Of a DNA stretch of 64,000 bases, positions 1-12,700 are shown one piece after another. Source of the stretch: Achaetomiella virescens (Eukaryota > Ascomycota > Sordariomycetes > Sordariales > Chaetomiaceae); NCBI GenBank assembly GCA_031001845.1, contig JARNGD010000136.1, forward strand, positions 34,413-98,412, in the 5' to 3' direction. The translations under genes and the position numbers were made by a program. How positions within the stretch are numbered: the first letter of the stretch is position 1; every line of letters starts with the position of its first letter. Below the pieces are notes generated by a model that was not told the DNA's origin, made no database searches, and was given only the letters and a program-made list of their open reading frames with translations.

Positions 1-1227
1 CACACACGAGTGCTCTGGGGCTTTGCTGACGGCCTGTTGCGCAGTATTTTTATGCCGGATTCGCCCATGACGGCAAAGTTCCTGAAGGGCGACGACAAGC
101 TGATTGCCATCGAACGCCTGCGGATGAACCAACAGGGCATCGCCTCTGGCGTCTGGAAGTGGGACCACGTCTGGGAGGCTTTGCTTGATCTCAAGACTTG
201 GCTTTGGTTCTCATCATGTTTGTCATCTCGTATGTGAATAACACCCGTGGAGGGAACTCTTCCCCCCTCTGACAGGTCTGCCAGACAGCCGCTAACTTCA
301 TCGCAAGTATCCCGAGTGGCGGAATCTCGACATTCGGACCCCTGATCATCGAATCTTTCGGCTTCGATCGTTTCACTACGATCCTCTTCAACATCCCCTT
401 CGGCGCCGTGCAGATGATCGCCACTCTCGGCGGAGCCTGGCTCTCGGACAAGATCAGAATGAAGTCCCCGGTGCTCATACTTTTGTGTCTGGGTCCGATC
501 GCCGGATGCTCCATTCTGCTGGCCGTTGGGCGCAGCGCGAGCGACCGTGCTGTGCTTCTGTTTGGCTACTACATCATTTCGATCTGTAAGTTTGGTGTAT
601 GCTGCCACGGGATAGGTACTCGTACTGACCTTTGCTTCAAGACCCGGCATCTCGCCGCTCATCTACTCATGGTCGGGCCAGAACACCGGCGGCGACACCA
701 AGCGCAAAGTAACTACAGGAATGCTTTTTGTGGGCTCAAACGGTAATTCTTTTCTTTCTTTCCTTTCGAATTTTTTGTTATTAATTTCTCCCCCGATGAC
801 TATGTCGGGAGCACATCGGGAGCACGATGACTCGCGAGACAGCCACTTTGCTCCTGCTGCTTTTAAATGCCCCGAGAGTGCGAGTATTGGCTGACATTGC
901 TATAGCTGGCAACGTCATCGGCCCGCTGCTGTTTCGTCCGACGAGAAGCCTCGCTACACCCGCGGCCTGACCGCCAACCTGGTGCTGTTTGTCGCCCTCG
1001 CCGTGCTGATCGGCCTGGGCGCGCTCTGGATCAAATTTCTGAATGTGAAGCACGCCAAGGCTCGCGTTGCGCTGGGGAAGCCGGAGAAAATGGTCGACTT
1101 GAGCATGGTCGACGCCAAGGATGAAAACGATGACGATGTCCTGAACCAGGCCGCGGATCATGTGGGCGAGAAGGCGTTTGAGGACTTGACCGACCTCAAG
1201 AATGAGGACTTCATTTATGTGTACTAG
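1..1227 (+). CDS. DAL5-like MFS permease (anion:cation symporter family), 3' part
   Basis: This is a plasma-membrane major facilitator of the allantoate permease/anion:cation symporter type. The 5' end lies outside the window. The central loop (PDSPMTAKFL..., AIERLRMNQQGI) is followed by transmembrane stretches with the motifs PSGGISTFGPLII and NIPFGAVQMIATLGG. The last helix (NLVLFVALAVLIGLGALW) leads to an acidic tail that stops at 1225-1227. At least three introns are needed: one somewhere in 220-300 with an ambiguous acceptor, one at about 590-642 (GTAAGT...AAG) and one at about 742-905. One base appears to be missing near 213, 643 and 935, so the exons do not join in frame as written. 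The family and direction are clear. Whether the gene is functional depends on whether those indels are real. Confidence 0.85.
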
Positions 1228-2308
1228 TTGGGCTTTGTATCATCAGACTTAAGGTACCTTACACATCAGGTCAAGAACCTTGTGTTGTAGCAGCCGAATT
1301 TGGCAGGGCCGTGCCGCCATATTCTGGGGCTTGGTCACAGCCAGCTCTCCTCGGTAATCACTGTACCTTACCGCGGGCTAGTTTCCCAACTCCGATTCCG
1401 AACTCTACCGTGGTGTGATCCTAACATCGCCTTGTGACCACCAGTTCCACCAATGCAGCAAGTCTCTCCAATGTCCCACCGTTTGAAAGATGCAAACGGA
1501 TTGGACGTCGCCTCACCAGAATGGTGCATTATCGAGGCAGCATGCTCCAAATCATCATCTATACAATGCGTCTCCGGTCTCAAAATTTCTCCAGTGTAAA
1601 TGTCGCTTGAAAGCTTTGTTCTAACAAATTGGCGTACTGAAGTTCGCATTACCCATTCGCACCTAAATTCAGGCCTAAAGCCGCTACGGACAATCTCATC
1701 CTCTGGTGGAATTGCTGCTGCATCCCAGGACATTTCTCGAAATGCGCAACAGGTTCCCAACTTACGGTGCTCGTGCCCGTACCCTTCCTACTTGAGCAGG
1801 TACTCCAGCCGCCTTTCTCGTCGTCGTAAGCCCAGAATCTCCTCGGGCTGGAAATACTCGCCTTCCTGAACTTTCTCAGCCATGGAAGCCACTCTTGAAG
1901 GGCGGGCCCGTCTGTCATGGAAGTTCTCTCTGCTGGTGACTTGCGCCGCTGGCTTTCCGGTGCTCGGTGATTTTGTCCGTGATTCGCACAAGGGCTCTAC
2001 TGATAGTTATCCAGCTGGAAGGTCGCCTCCTCGCCCATACCAAGCGCTTGAGGACCGGTTCGACTGGCCATTCCTCGAGGTCACGACGGGAGCTCCCAAT
2101 TTGTCCTCTTCCAAAGCGGCCCACCTGACGGTCGCGGCTCGGGAAGTCTGCGGTAACTCTAGCGGGGCTTGGGTGTTTATAGTGGGTGGTTCGTTAGGCA
2201 AGTACGCTAGGCTGACTTAGAAATCGTAATTGATATTCGTGTTTTGATTGCTAGCATCTCGTAGTAGCGCAGCAGAGTCATATTGCCCTCACGCTTTTTG
2301 TGTAACAT
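1228..2308. other. Unassigned stretch between MFS permease and HET gene
   Basis: There are several overlapping ORFs of 60-130 codons on both strands and none is recognisable. The minus-strand frames at 1368-2124 (for example a block rich in Arg/Trp/Glu around 1650-1990) could be a decayed gene, because two frames each look locally protein-like. I cannot choose between them. Confidence 0.4.
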
Positions 2309-4295
2309 TCAGGCAATATCGAAGTCCTCCTCGAGCGGATCTCCCTTCATGAACTGTCCATCCATAATTCCGTGCACGTATGCGTCTCCCACGTACATGA
2401 AATAGTTCCCAGCGGGTCGTAGCACTATCGGCACTGGCGTGCCCAGTAAAATTGTCACCACGTCCCCAGTCTGCACGTTCTCCGGCCCTAGGCCAAGCCT
2501 GCCTCCCGCCGTCGCAAATAGTGTCCGCCCGCGGCATCTGGTCGAAGCTTGGCGCAGCAGGAGTTCCGAGTATTCATCCACTTTGACCTGGGTCGCGGTG
2601 GGTTCCGGCTGGGCGGGAACGGATGCGTGTTGCGAAGCATGTAGCCTACCTGTGCTTCCGTGAGTAGCAACGGGTACTGGCTGTTGACGAAAGATGCGTG
2701 CAGGGGCGTCGTAATCGGCGGTACATCTTTCCACGGACATGAAGTCAGCTACGACAGTGCGCCACAGAATGGTTTCAAGCTGGGCGCCGTCGTGTTCCAG
2801 ATGGGCCGCAATGGCAAACTTCAGGATCGCCTGTAGGATGCGTGTTCTTTGCTCGCCCGGCGAGGCCAGCGCCCTTGAGAGTGTCAGCGCAGGCTCTGTG
2901 CCGGAGCAATGTTCATCGCCGGTGAAGACCGTGGTCACAACGTCAAACCGGGCACCCACGCTGTCGCAGAACACGCCATGCCGGGATGCCCTCTGCAGGA
3001 GTCGGAAACAAGTCTGTTGGTGGTGGCTGGACCGGTCTGCAGAGCTGTTGAAGAGATTGCGGTAGCTCATCGGCTGTACATCTACCAGCCCGAAGCGACC
3101 GACCGCTGCCAGTCGGGTACCCAAGTCGGCAGATCGTCCATGTCTTTTGGAAAGGTGCAATAATCCAATGAGTAGTGAGGACAGCGCTCCACCATTGCCC
3201 TCGTGGCCGCGGTGTAAACTTCTGCCACCGTTTGGGTGTAATCAGGTCGCAGGCCGAGGCGCTCCGTGTCCGCAGCGACGCCAAGAAGCCCAAAAATAAT
3301 GTCTCTCGGATCTGACGCCATGTAGAACGGCCGATCGGGAGCCGCCATGAAGTCGGACAAGAGAAACTCCAGAAGACCCGCCTTCTGGTTTCGTCTCCGT
3401 TGGCGACGTGCGACGAAGCCGCGCAGCCGGAACAAGTTATTGTTCAAGCCAGCACCGAAGTCGCGCCACCGCGGATGTCCGCGTGCAAAGTCACCATTCT
3501 TGCAAAAGAAGATGGTGGCTAGGGCGGCATCGAAGGCGTCAAGAGACACGCGCTCCGCGCCGCAGAGAACGAGGCCGTTCCGTGCCAGCGCAATCTCCTG
3601 CACGGTCCAGGCCCGAGACCAGTACGGACGGTTTAGTAACGATTCGATAGCGCCTGAAGTCGAGGCGATCGCAGCTCCTCGTCGTCAAGCGCCCGGGCTA
3701 GGAAAGACTCTCTCCTTTCCATGCTCTCGGCGTTTTCCTGGAGTTTTTCTGGTCGGTACCTGAAGGATGGCCAGCCAAACCAGAGGTCAGCGACGCCTGC
3801 TCTGTGCGCATCCGGGCCGATGCGCTGGGCCATCCGCAGGACCGTGTCGCTGTCGTCACTGCTCGGCCCGAGCCAGACGTACACGAGAGCGGCGCGGCCG
3901 AAGATGTGGCCCATCTGGGCAACTGCCAGGACCGTTCCTCGGGATCGACCTGGTTTGATGCAGATGGCGTCGACCCAGAGCCATTCTTGCGCGTCCCCTC
4001 CGCGACGCACGTCGAGGAGTGCCTGGTACAAGTTGTGGGCGACGGGCAGGGGTCTGCCATTGACGCGGATGCTTCTTGTCGGCGTGGGGTCCCCCCATAC
4101 ATAGGAGAGAGCGTGGTAGGACCGCGGGTCGTTCAATGATGCTCGGTGCAGTGTAAGCTCAACCTCGGTAGACAACGCCGAATTGCTGAACCGCATAAGT
4201 CGGAGTTCGCGATCCTCTTTACTGAGGCTGTCATATGAGAATTTCACCGTGGGTGTGGGGTTTAGGTTGCCCATCATAGCCGGCATGTTCAACAT
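2309..4295 (-). CDS. HET-domain heterokaryon incompatibility protein (frameshifted)
   Basis: HET proteins trigger programmed cell death after non-self recognition in filamentous fungi. All three signature HET blocks are visible in order on the minus strand: a YHALSYVWGD-type block (about 4120-4090), WVDAICI (about 3985), and a WSRAWTVQEIALA-type block (about 3625-3590). The usual C-flank follows, with the DPRDIIFGLLGV motif (about 3310), LPTWVPDWQ (about 3130) and the terminal GRTLFATAGGRLGLGP...GDVV...YVHGIMDG block ending at the stop at 2309. The total of roughly 660 codons is normal for a single-exon HET gene. The frame changes four times: an extra A near 3962, a missing G near 3922, one change near 3660 and one near 3130. 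The first two nearly cancel and flank the NQ.DPEERSWQ segment. The start at 4295 (MLNMPAMMGN) is the first Met of the open frame. Confidence 0.85.
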
Positions 4296-4596
4296 GAGGC
4301 ATTATTCAGATGAGCAAATGAGGGTCAACCTGCAGGATGCGAAGATGGCTGGTTTTATTGCCGGACATCCTGAAGGCGGGGGGTTGTGTCATTTCTGCCT
4401 GAAGGCTTGGCACTCGCAGGCTCACAGCGGCGCAATGCCACTCGCCTTTTTTCCCAGCCTTCTCAGTCCTCTTCAAGGAGCTATGAAAGTACTGGCCGGG
4501 GCTCAACAAGGAAGACACCGCCCTAGGTGAACTACATGCGACGTGCTCGCAAGTATTCCACGTTGTATGATTCCAAGTGAGCTTGACCCAATAATA
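4296..4596. other. HET gene 5' flank up to pogo element A
   Basis: This stretch of 301 bases includes the upstream region of the minus-strand HET gene. I see no gene. It ends at the TA (4595-4596) that flanks the transposon. Confidence 0.4.
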
Positions 4597-4695
4597 ACGT
4601 GTATGATAAGCGAGTGACCCAGACAAGCGAGTGACCCACTTTCTATACGACGCGACACCTTTGCACTCAACAACAAAATCCCTCTACCATCCAAG

Positions 4696-6604
4696 ATGCC
4701 CTCTACTTCAAAAGAAGGCCAGATAATTTTGGCCCTTCAAGCTCTTCAAAACGACAAGAATCTAAGCGAACGAGCCGTAGCTAAGATCTAGGGGTCGACC
4801 GTAGAACCCTAGGGCGCCGGCGCGCCGGCAAGCCTATACGACGCGATCTTCCAGCCAACTCGCGTAAGCTCATAGATCTAGAAGAGAGGATGATAGTTCA
4901 GTATATATTGAGCTATCTAAGCGTGCATTTCCACTAAGATTGTATAGCGTGGAAGATATAGCTAACCAACTGCTACGCAACGCGACGCGCCCCCTGTTGG
5001 CAAACGCTAGGCTTATAACTTCGTCAAACGCCAGCTAGAGCTCCGTACGTGTTATACGCGTAGATACGACTATTAGAGGGCCAAGTACGAGGATCTAAAG
5101 GTCATTGGCAAGTTTTGCACTCGTACGAAATACTAAGGCCAAGTACGGCATCGTGGATGACGATATCTATTGTAACGGGCTGAGCCCTGTGGTGGCCTCG
5201 GCAACCCTTGGCCGACCCTAACCCTCATTGAGCACCCCTGCCCTGAATGTCAACACCAACATCGTGGGCAGCGACCCTCATCGTGCCTGCCCCTTTGGGT
5301 TGTTGCCTTCCTCTGGTCAGGCAGAGGCCACGTCACCCACTTTGCCATGCCCTTCCCACTCTTCCTCGTTCCCTTTCTTTCTTCTTCTTCTTCTTCTTCT
5401 CTCCAAGATTGGATGTACTCGTAGAGTCGTCATCAGCTTAGTTGAAATACACTTCTGAGACACGTTACATCTATAACTTCGACGAGACTAGGTTCATAAT
5501 GGGTATAATCTGCCCGCGTATAGTAGTTACGACCTCGGATGGCTTTGGCAGGGCCAAAACTAGCCTAGCCTAGCAACCGCGAATAGGCAACGGTGATCTA
5601 GGGAGTCAATGCCTCGACTGGGCTATCCCGCCCTTCATCATCTTGGCCGCGCAATACCACCTCGCCAACTGGTATACCGAGTGCAACCTCCTAGCTAACT
5701 GCGCATCGCAACTACCGAGAACAGCTGGACTACTAATGCGGTAGGCCTGGATTGGATCAAGCACTTCGACTTCTATACGGCACCTCGTATAAAGGGCAAA
5801 GCGGTTGTTGATCCTCGACGGCCACGAAACCACTACTCTACCGAATTCGAGCTCTACTACCAGGATAATAACATCATTACGCTCTGCCTGCCTCGCACTC
5901 CTCCTACAAGCTCCAGCACTCGATGTTGGCTGCTTTAGGCCGTTGAAGTAGTCGTACGGCCGCCAGATTGAGGACTTGATACGCGCGCATATCAACTATA
6001 TCAGCAAGCTCGAGTTCCTCTACGGCTTTCGGGAGGCCTTCTTTGCTTCTATGACGGAGAAGAACATACAGGGTGGCTTTGCAGGGGCTGGCCTAGTGCT
6101 ATACGATCTAGAGAGGGTGCTTTCTAAGCTAGATATTCAGCTTCGTACGCCAACACCTCCAAACTCACCTACCAACACTCTACAACCTTGGGTTTTCTAG
6201 ACACATACAACCCCCGCGAAGCCGAATCGCAGTCAACGCTCATCAAGACTCGCATTGCCAACCACCAAAATAGCTCCCCGACTTCGATGTTAGCTGCTGT
6301 AGACCAACTTACTAAGGGTGCAATAGCTATAATGCACCAGGTGGCCCTCCTTCGATCAGAGGTCTCTTCGCTCCGCAAGGCTAATGAGGCACTAAGCAAG
6401 CGCCGGAAGGCCAAGAAAACACGTTTGCGGCTTGGAGGCTCACTTACTATGTAAGAAGCAAATGATCTACTAGACCAGAAGGTCGTAGGCGATGAGGTAG
6501 TACAAGAAACGTAGCCGGATAGTGGTGGTTCAGGGGGGGCTCGTACGAAGGCTCGGTGCTGTGGTGTATGCGGCAAGACTAGCCACAATGCGCGCACTTG
6601 CTAG
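4696..6604 (+). pseudogene. Fot1/pogo transposase relic (element A)
   Basis: The gene begins MPSTSKEGQI at 4696, the helix-turn-helix (Psq/CENP-B type) start of pogo transposases, followed by a basic RRDLPANSRKL-like DNA-binding segment. The first catalytic acidic motif (DDIYNFDET) is split by a 299-bp LTR at 5171-5469. The C-terminal half carries the IRAHINYISKLEFL block (5976) and a LSKLDIQLRTPTPP block (about 6120). A coiled segment with QSTLIKTRIANHQ and LRKANEALSKRRK follows, and then a terminal zinc knuckle CCGVCGKTSHNARTC before TAG at 6602-6604. TAG stops and frame changes are numerous in the first kilobase, so the copy is dead. The many TA and CTA/TAG triplets fit repeat-induced point mutation, which I have not measured. 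Confidence 0.85.
5171..5469 (+). repeat. Solo LTR, TGTAACGG family, inside pogo A transposase
   Basis: This 299-bp unit starts TGTAACGGGCTGAG and ends CGTTACA (TG...CA ends with a 7-bp terminal inverted repeat). It is flanked by a 5-bp duplication TCTAT (5166-5170, 5470-5474). It contains a (TTC)n stretch. Removing it and one TCTAT restores an uninterrupted DDIYNFDET motif. Other copies lie at 15378-15958, 15545-15840 and 16627-16909. TG...CA ends plus a 5-bp duplication indicate an LTR rather than a MITE. Confidence 0.8.
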
Positions 6605-6750
6605 GAGGCTGCGGAATTATCTGATTCATCTATTTCTGATGTAATTATAGTTGGTTCTTAGTGTTAGGTAGTTGAAGTTAGGGACAGTTGTTATAGGGTA
6701 GCGGAAGGTGGGTCACTCGCTTGTCTGGGTCACTCGCTTATCATACACGT

Positions 6751-7669
6751 TATTGAGATTAAGTCGGGTCACCCACTCACGGTCAACCCCGTTGCAGTAA
6801 GTACGTTGCAGTCATAACTTATTGTTGCGTGGACCACCTGGCCGAGCGCATTTCCCATGCAGGGTTTCCCTCCTCCGTACTGGATAGTTAAACATCGAAT
6901 GTTGTCGTGGGCAGCAAGCAAGCAAGGCAGAAAGGTGGTGGTATTCTACCTGTGTGGTCGGTGGTTGACAGGGGAGAGGAAAGCACAAGCTGGCTGTTCA
7001 TGTTCTACTACGACGGCGTGACCACCGGCGACGACGAGCTAGCCATCGTACTGGCCCGGCCGACAAGGCGTACCGGCTACTGAGCGAGCTGCTGGTCAAC
7101 TCCAGGTGACCCTGACCGCTGCGACGTTGCTGGAGAGAAGGATACATACGATGCGCTGTCCGGTGGGATCGGCATCCCGCGAGTCGGCGGTCCTGACCAG
7201 ATTGCAATTGAATCTCTTGATCGTTTACCCTACTAAGAAGCCGGAAGATCCTACGTAACTCCTAAGACCTAGTTGCCTCTGTTACACCCGCCAAGTCGCG
7301 CTGTTCCTTCTTGCATTGAATCTACTATTTACCTGCACTTCCAATACGCTGGTATGGGCAGTGCATCTTCCGCCCTCCGGTCGACTATCTGTTAGCCCCT
7401 ACCTAGCAAGGCGTCCTATCATCTGTGTTACCGCTTTGTACGGTGCCTCAGCAAAGGGCTTTTGCTCCTTTTACGCCTACTTAAAGAGGGAGTTCTTTCA
7501 CGAGCCCTTTTATTAAACACGCCTAGGTCTGCCGCTACTGCAACTTCCATCCTCACTTTAGTAGGCCTCCATTCTAACCAGGTATCTTCCCGATCTTAAC
7601 CGATTTGCCCTGTGGTAAACGCGGTACCTTGCTTGCCTGGCGGTGGTAGGCGCGCTGGCTTCCCGTATA
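6751..7669. other. Unassigned stretch between the two pogo elements
   Basis: No gene is supported. A block near 7350-7405 is about three-quarters identical to 15974-16030, so it is probably a worn repeat of unknown type. Confidence 0.4.
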
Positions 7670-7809
7670 AGTCGGAACCCCTGCTTTCCGGACACCCCCA
7701 CATTTGGGACACTTTTGCACTGCATTGCTACCCAACTTCAAATGGCCATTTCTCAACCATCTTCAGTCCTCCCAACTTCTTTCTTTTCCACCAACATCGT
7801 GGCTTCACA

Positions 7810-9270
7810 ATGCCCAAATATACTGAAGAACAGCTTTCCAGGCCCTCCAAGCCCTCCAAAAAGGCCGCGGCCTCCGCAAAGTGGCCCAGGAATGGGGCAT
7901 ACCAAAGAGCACCCTCACAACCGCCAACAAGGCACCCAGACCCGATCAACTGCCTTCGAAAGCCTCCAAAGGCTTACGGCTGCTCAGGAGGATCGCCTAG
8001 CCTATTGGGTGCTTACCCAGGAAGCCCTGGGCAAGCCCCCTACCCACGCGCAGATCAAGGAGCTTGCCAACGTATCTTAGATACGCGTGGTGACCCAACA
8101 ACCCTTGGAAAACGATGGATCACGCGGTTCCTTGATCGTCACCCGGTCTTGAAGACCAAGAGGCCCCAACGCATTGAAAGCGCGCGAGTCAACGGCGCTA
8201 CAATTGAAGTTATTCGTAGTTGGTTCCCCAAGCTCGCGATCCTAGCCGTCAAGGCCATCAAGCCAGCCAACCGCTAAATATGGATGAAGCTGGGATTATA
8301 GAGGGCCTGGGGGAGAATGGCTTGGTTGTTGGAAGTGCTGAAAAGCATTCAATCTTGAAGAAGGACCCTGGATCGCGTGCCTGGACCTCCTTCATTGAGT
8401 GCATCTCGGCTACCGGCCAACACCTCCATCCTCTAGTCATTTTTAAGGGCAAGAGCGTTCAACAACAGTGGTTTCCTCTAGATTTGAAGCCCTACGAGGG
8501 CTGGCAATTTACAGCAACCGAGAATGGCTGGACTACGGATGAAACCGCCGTCGAATGGCTCAGGAAGATCTTCATTCCATCCACTACTCCCTAGGACCCT
8601 AAGGAAGCCCGGTTATTGATCCTGGATGGCCATCAAAGCCACGAAAGCGACGACTTTATCTGGCTTTGCTTCTCCAATAATATCTTCGTGCTCTATCTTC
8701 CACCACATTGCTCATACGTGCTCCAACCAGCAGATCTTTCAGTCTTTTCGCCTCTGAAGACCTCCTACCGCAAGCACCTCAATTCCCAGGCCTTATAGGC
8801 CGATTCAACCATCGTAGGTAAGCGGAACTTCCTTGGCTGTTACCACAAGGCTCGCCTGGCCGCATTGATGCCCCAGAATATCCTTGGTGGTTGGAAGGCA
8901 AGCGGGTTATGGCCTATATCTATCTCCAAACCCCTGATGAGCCGGTTGCTAGTCGAAAACACCAACAAGAGTATCACTCCCCAGAACCCCGGCTCCAATA
9001 GTGGCAGCAAGACCTCCTATCACCTATGCCTATTAATTCGAACCTCCAAGGACCATGGACCACCCCAACCAAGACCATTGAGGTACGTGGTCAACTAACC
9101 GAGTTGACCCGGCAATTACGGCCATCCAGGACCAGCGGATCCTCTTTAGTAAGGTCGCTAAAGCATTTGACAACAAGGACTTTGACATGGCCATCTTACA
9201 AAGGGAAAATGAGGCCCTCCGCGCCAGGTTGAAGCAATCCGGCCAGGAAGAAAAGGAAGGTCAGGACTAG
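7810..9270 (+). pseudogene. Pogo-type DDE transposase (element B), frameshifted
   Basis: The gene starts MPKYTEEQL at 7810 (Psq-type HTH) and shows the DDE_1 pattern. NMDEAGIIEG is at about 8279, LLILDGHQSHE at about 8615 and a QPADLSVFSPLK block at about 8730. The C-terminal tail is charged and ends GQEEKEGQD at 9268. Frame breaks compared with the second copy (56.9-57.3 kb) are single missing bases: CCC to CC near 8069 and CTAC to CTA near 8274. Two in-frame TAGs (about 8592 and 8797) sit where CAG is expected, the kind of change RIP makes. It is inactive as written. Pogo transposase identity is firm, and the subfamily is not assigned. Confidence 0.83.
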
Positions 9271-9401
9271 CCCGAATTCTAAATTCGCTAGCATTGGGGC
9301 TATTTGGAAGGCTCAAGTGGCTGCAGGAGAGGTGGAGGATACTATTGTTGAATCGGGGACGTCAAAAAATCCTCCTGAAGAGGGTGATTGTATTGTAGTA
9401 G

Positions 9402-9570
9402 TGTGGTGTGAGACCCACTGGTCCCACACCTTCATCTCAGCCATCCACCCCCTGCCCCTGAGTTCGCTGATCTTCCACTCCTTTCCAACAACAACAACAA
9501 CAACATCAACCTCAACACCATAGCGAATATCACCACATTCGCCGGCCCTCGCGCCGTTCCCCCCTTACAG
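9402..9570 (+). repeat. 5' LTR of Copia element
   Basis: The LTR begins TGTGGTGTGAGACC and ends CCCCTTACA, 169 bp, with a (CAA)n run. It differs from the 3' LTR by about two length changes, one in the terminal C run (6 versus 5 C). A diverged solo relative lies at 28869-29027. Confidence 0.9.
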
Positions 9571-9583
9571 GTTATGAGCCCTC
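9571..9583 (+). promoter_or_regulatory. Primer-binding site matching the initiator tRNA-Met anticodon arm
   Basis: GGTTATGAGCCCT abuts the LTR end. Its complement AGGGCTCATAACC is the conserved anticodon stem-loop of initiator tRNA-Met. This suggests that a cleaved half-tRNA primes minus-strand synthesis rather than an intact tRNA 3' end. Confidence 0.7.
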
Positions 9584-9745
9584 GCCGCCTCCGCGGCCCC
9601 TACTGAGGATTTTCAAAACCCTGACGATCTTTCCATCGCGACCGCTTGGAAAGACGTACCCAAACCCCTGTAAAGCCTGTCGATCTTTCCATCGCGACCG
9701 CTTGGAACGAAGACCCCGAAAGGCATCTGCAGCCCTACGCTCAAA

Positions 9746-12700
9746 ATGGCCAACTCTCCGGTCTCCACGACTCCCACTGGCACCCTCGGTGCTATGGACA
9801 ACACCATGATGGCTCTTTTTCAGCAATTTCTTCAGAATCAAGCCCAGTTGATCGCGGCTCACGCTGGCAAGCGTCAACTACCCCTGATCGAGAAGATCAA
9901 ACGCCAGGAAGACTTTCCTGCGTGGCGAGACAAGCTCATCCGCGTTCTTCAACGCCACAACCTCGACAAATATGTCCTTACTGACGTTCCTCGACCTGAG
10001 AGCCCTACGGAACTGAAGCAGTGGCTCGACGACCGCGCCGACGTTGACGACTACCTCCAGGCTACTGTTGGTGACCTCAAGGTCTGGACCATCCTACAGG
10101 GTATGGGCTGGAAAACCACACCTAGATCCCAAGAAAACCTTCGACAAGCTTACCCAATACTTCGAGGGCGGCTCCATTGACGGACTGGTCACCCTCCACC
10201 AAGAATTCGCTACCATTCGCCGTGAGGCCTTTGCCTCGATGGAAGCCTTTCAAGCACGCGTCAACTACCTCAAGAACCGCCTCCAGGCAGAGGAATCAGC
10301 ATTCAAGATGCCTGACGATGGTTACACCTGGATGACGCTCAGGGGCATCGCCCACGAATACCCTGACCTCTACAACCGTTGCGTCATCGCCATCCAGAAC
10401 AAGACGCTTACCTGGAGCACCCTGATGGAGGAGCTTCAACGCATCGCTGTCAGAGAACGCGAAACCCGCCCTGACAACCGTTCGGATCGACAAGAAGGAT
10501 GACAGCACCACGAATACCAACAACAAAGAGGACTCCCTTCCGGGGGACCTACAGCACTTGCAAGAAGTCAATCTCTCGGAACCACAAACACTGCCGGGGC
10601 TGTGATGGCCACATCCTGAAGAACGCTGACGACTGTTGGTGGTGCGACCCTGAGAAGGCACCTGATACGTGGCAATACAAGGAGATCGCGAGGCTGAAGA
10701 AAGCTGAGCGGCAACGGTCAACAACCGCACCTCTTCATCAACAGTCTGGCGTAGCCAACGCCTCAACGTCAAAACCACCACGGAAAACTCGACCAAATCT
10801 GACAACAAGGCGAAATCGGTCCTCTTCAGTACGAGTCTACTACGCCTGCCTACAGACATGTCGTTTTTTCACGCGGGCCCGCAGCGCAAGTAAGCGCTGA
10901 AGTCCAACAGGCCCTCAAGGCGATTCTATACGACACGTTGAAGGACTTGGTGGTTTACGATTCGGGCTGTGGCGCCACGACCTTCAACCATACTAAGTGG
11001 TTCAAGACCCTCCAGCCATTGCCAATACCAACGACGAGCCTATCCTCGAGTGGCAACCTCACATGCGTCACATATAGGCACTACGTGCCTGACGACAACA
11101 CTATCGTTGGAACAGTCGTGACGATGGAACTGGGCAACGCCTGTTACCAACCTTCATCGCCATGCAACCTCCTATCCTCTTTGCAGCTATTCGACAATGG
11201 CGTTGTATGGGACCAGATCAACAACGCCCTGATCCATCGAGAAAGTGGTCAAACCCTCGCCGAGATGTTACGGCACAACAACGTTCCTACCATTCCAGCC
11301 AAACCGAGAGACATCACCACCTGTTATGACTTCCCTGCTTTCAGTACCCTACCGGAAGATGCATCGCCGCCTAATGCACGCCAGCAAAACCGTAGTTGAG
11401 GAAGCTTGCAAGCGCGCAGGCATCGTCCTTACCGCCAAAGAAGACTCCTTTTGCGAGGGATGCACGATGGGCAAGGCGACTGATCAGCTAGGAAAGGAAG
11501 CCCCTGTTCAGGGCAATGGCCCCTTCGACTTCGTTCGAATGGATCTAGTAACCCACAAGAATCCTGGGCATCTCGGCTACAGATATAGCATCCACATCAT
11601 CGATATATGGTCGAATTACCACTGGATCAAATTCGTCAGGACCAAAGGCGACGCCTTCAACGCAATCAGGGACTGGATCGAAATGATCCATACCCAAACC
11701 AGCGAGCGTGTCAAAATAATCGGCATCGACGGTGGCACTGAATTCGGACAGGCATCACGCCCTTTCGCCGACAGCGCCTTCGACGCCTACATCCGCTCCA
11801 AAGGCATCGTTGTCTTCCGCACGCCAGCACACACGCCGTGGATGAACGGGAAGGTTGAACGCGCTGCGAGAGACGTACTAGACAAGGCTAGGGCCACTAT
11901 TATCGCCTACAAGATTCCAGAGCGCCTGTGGCCGTTCGTCATGGAGACCGTGGTTCAAACGATCAATGCCCTGCCGACAAGAGCAAATCCAGGATTACGA
12001 AGCCCACAGGAACAACTCGCTATAGCATTGAAGATGCCAGACTCGGCCCGCCAACCGTATATTCGCCACTTCCGTGCTTACTTCTGCGAGGCGTACTACT
12101 ACGTCAAACCACAGAGGCGGGACCACAGCGACAAATTTGCACCCAGAGCCGAGAAAGGCCGGTTGATCGGTTACGCTGACTTACACGGCAAGATCTACTG
12201 GATCTGGAACCCTCTCACTGATACGATCATTCGTGCTAGTGCGGTTCGATTCAACGAAGGCCCTGACTTCAAGCCTGACAACGACGTCGAGGATACTAAA
12301 TACGAAGCAGTCTTTGCCGACACCACTGAAGAAGAGGAAGCTCTCGTTCGCACTCAGAAATCCATCACGTTGACCAATCCACTGGAAAGGAACAACAGAT
12401 CGGCTATCAGCCTGATCAACAAGAACCACAACAGCAGGATCAAGAAGATCAACAGGAGGAAGAAGATGCTCTCGACTGGTTTGATGCCCACGACAACGTA
12501 CAGGACGAGATCGTCGTCAAAATACCATACAACAACAAATCTCCCAACGCCCGAGGCGACACCTGCTCCCGAGCATCAACCTTCTTCTAGCAATGACGAA
12601 CACCACCAACCTCCGCCACTTGACGGCGACGACTTGAAGGAAATACAGGGCGAGGCACCTGTCCCTCCTGATCACCACCTGGCGCCTTATATAGGACATG

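Larger units (their letters stand above)
4597..6750. mobile_element. Fot1/pogo-type DNA transposon, element A copy 1
   Basis: The ends are near-perfect inverted repeats of about 47 bp: ACGTGTATGATAAGCGAGTG... at 4597 and its reverse complement ending at 6750. Each end carries two GCGAGTGACCC-type words. Both ends are flanked by TA (4595-4596 and 6751-6752), the target duplication of the Tc1/mariner-pogo superfamily. Without the inserted solo LTR the element is about 1.85 kb, a usual pogo/Fot1 size. It encodes a decayed transposase. Confidence 0.88.

Noticed and set aside
1368..2124. Minus-strand ORFs that could be an upstream HET or other gene
   Set aside because: Two frames look equally protein-like and neither matches a family I know; kept only as an unassigned stretch.
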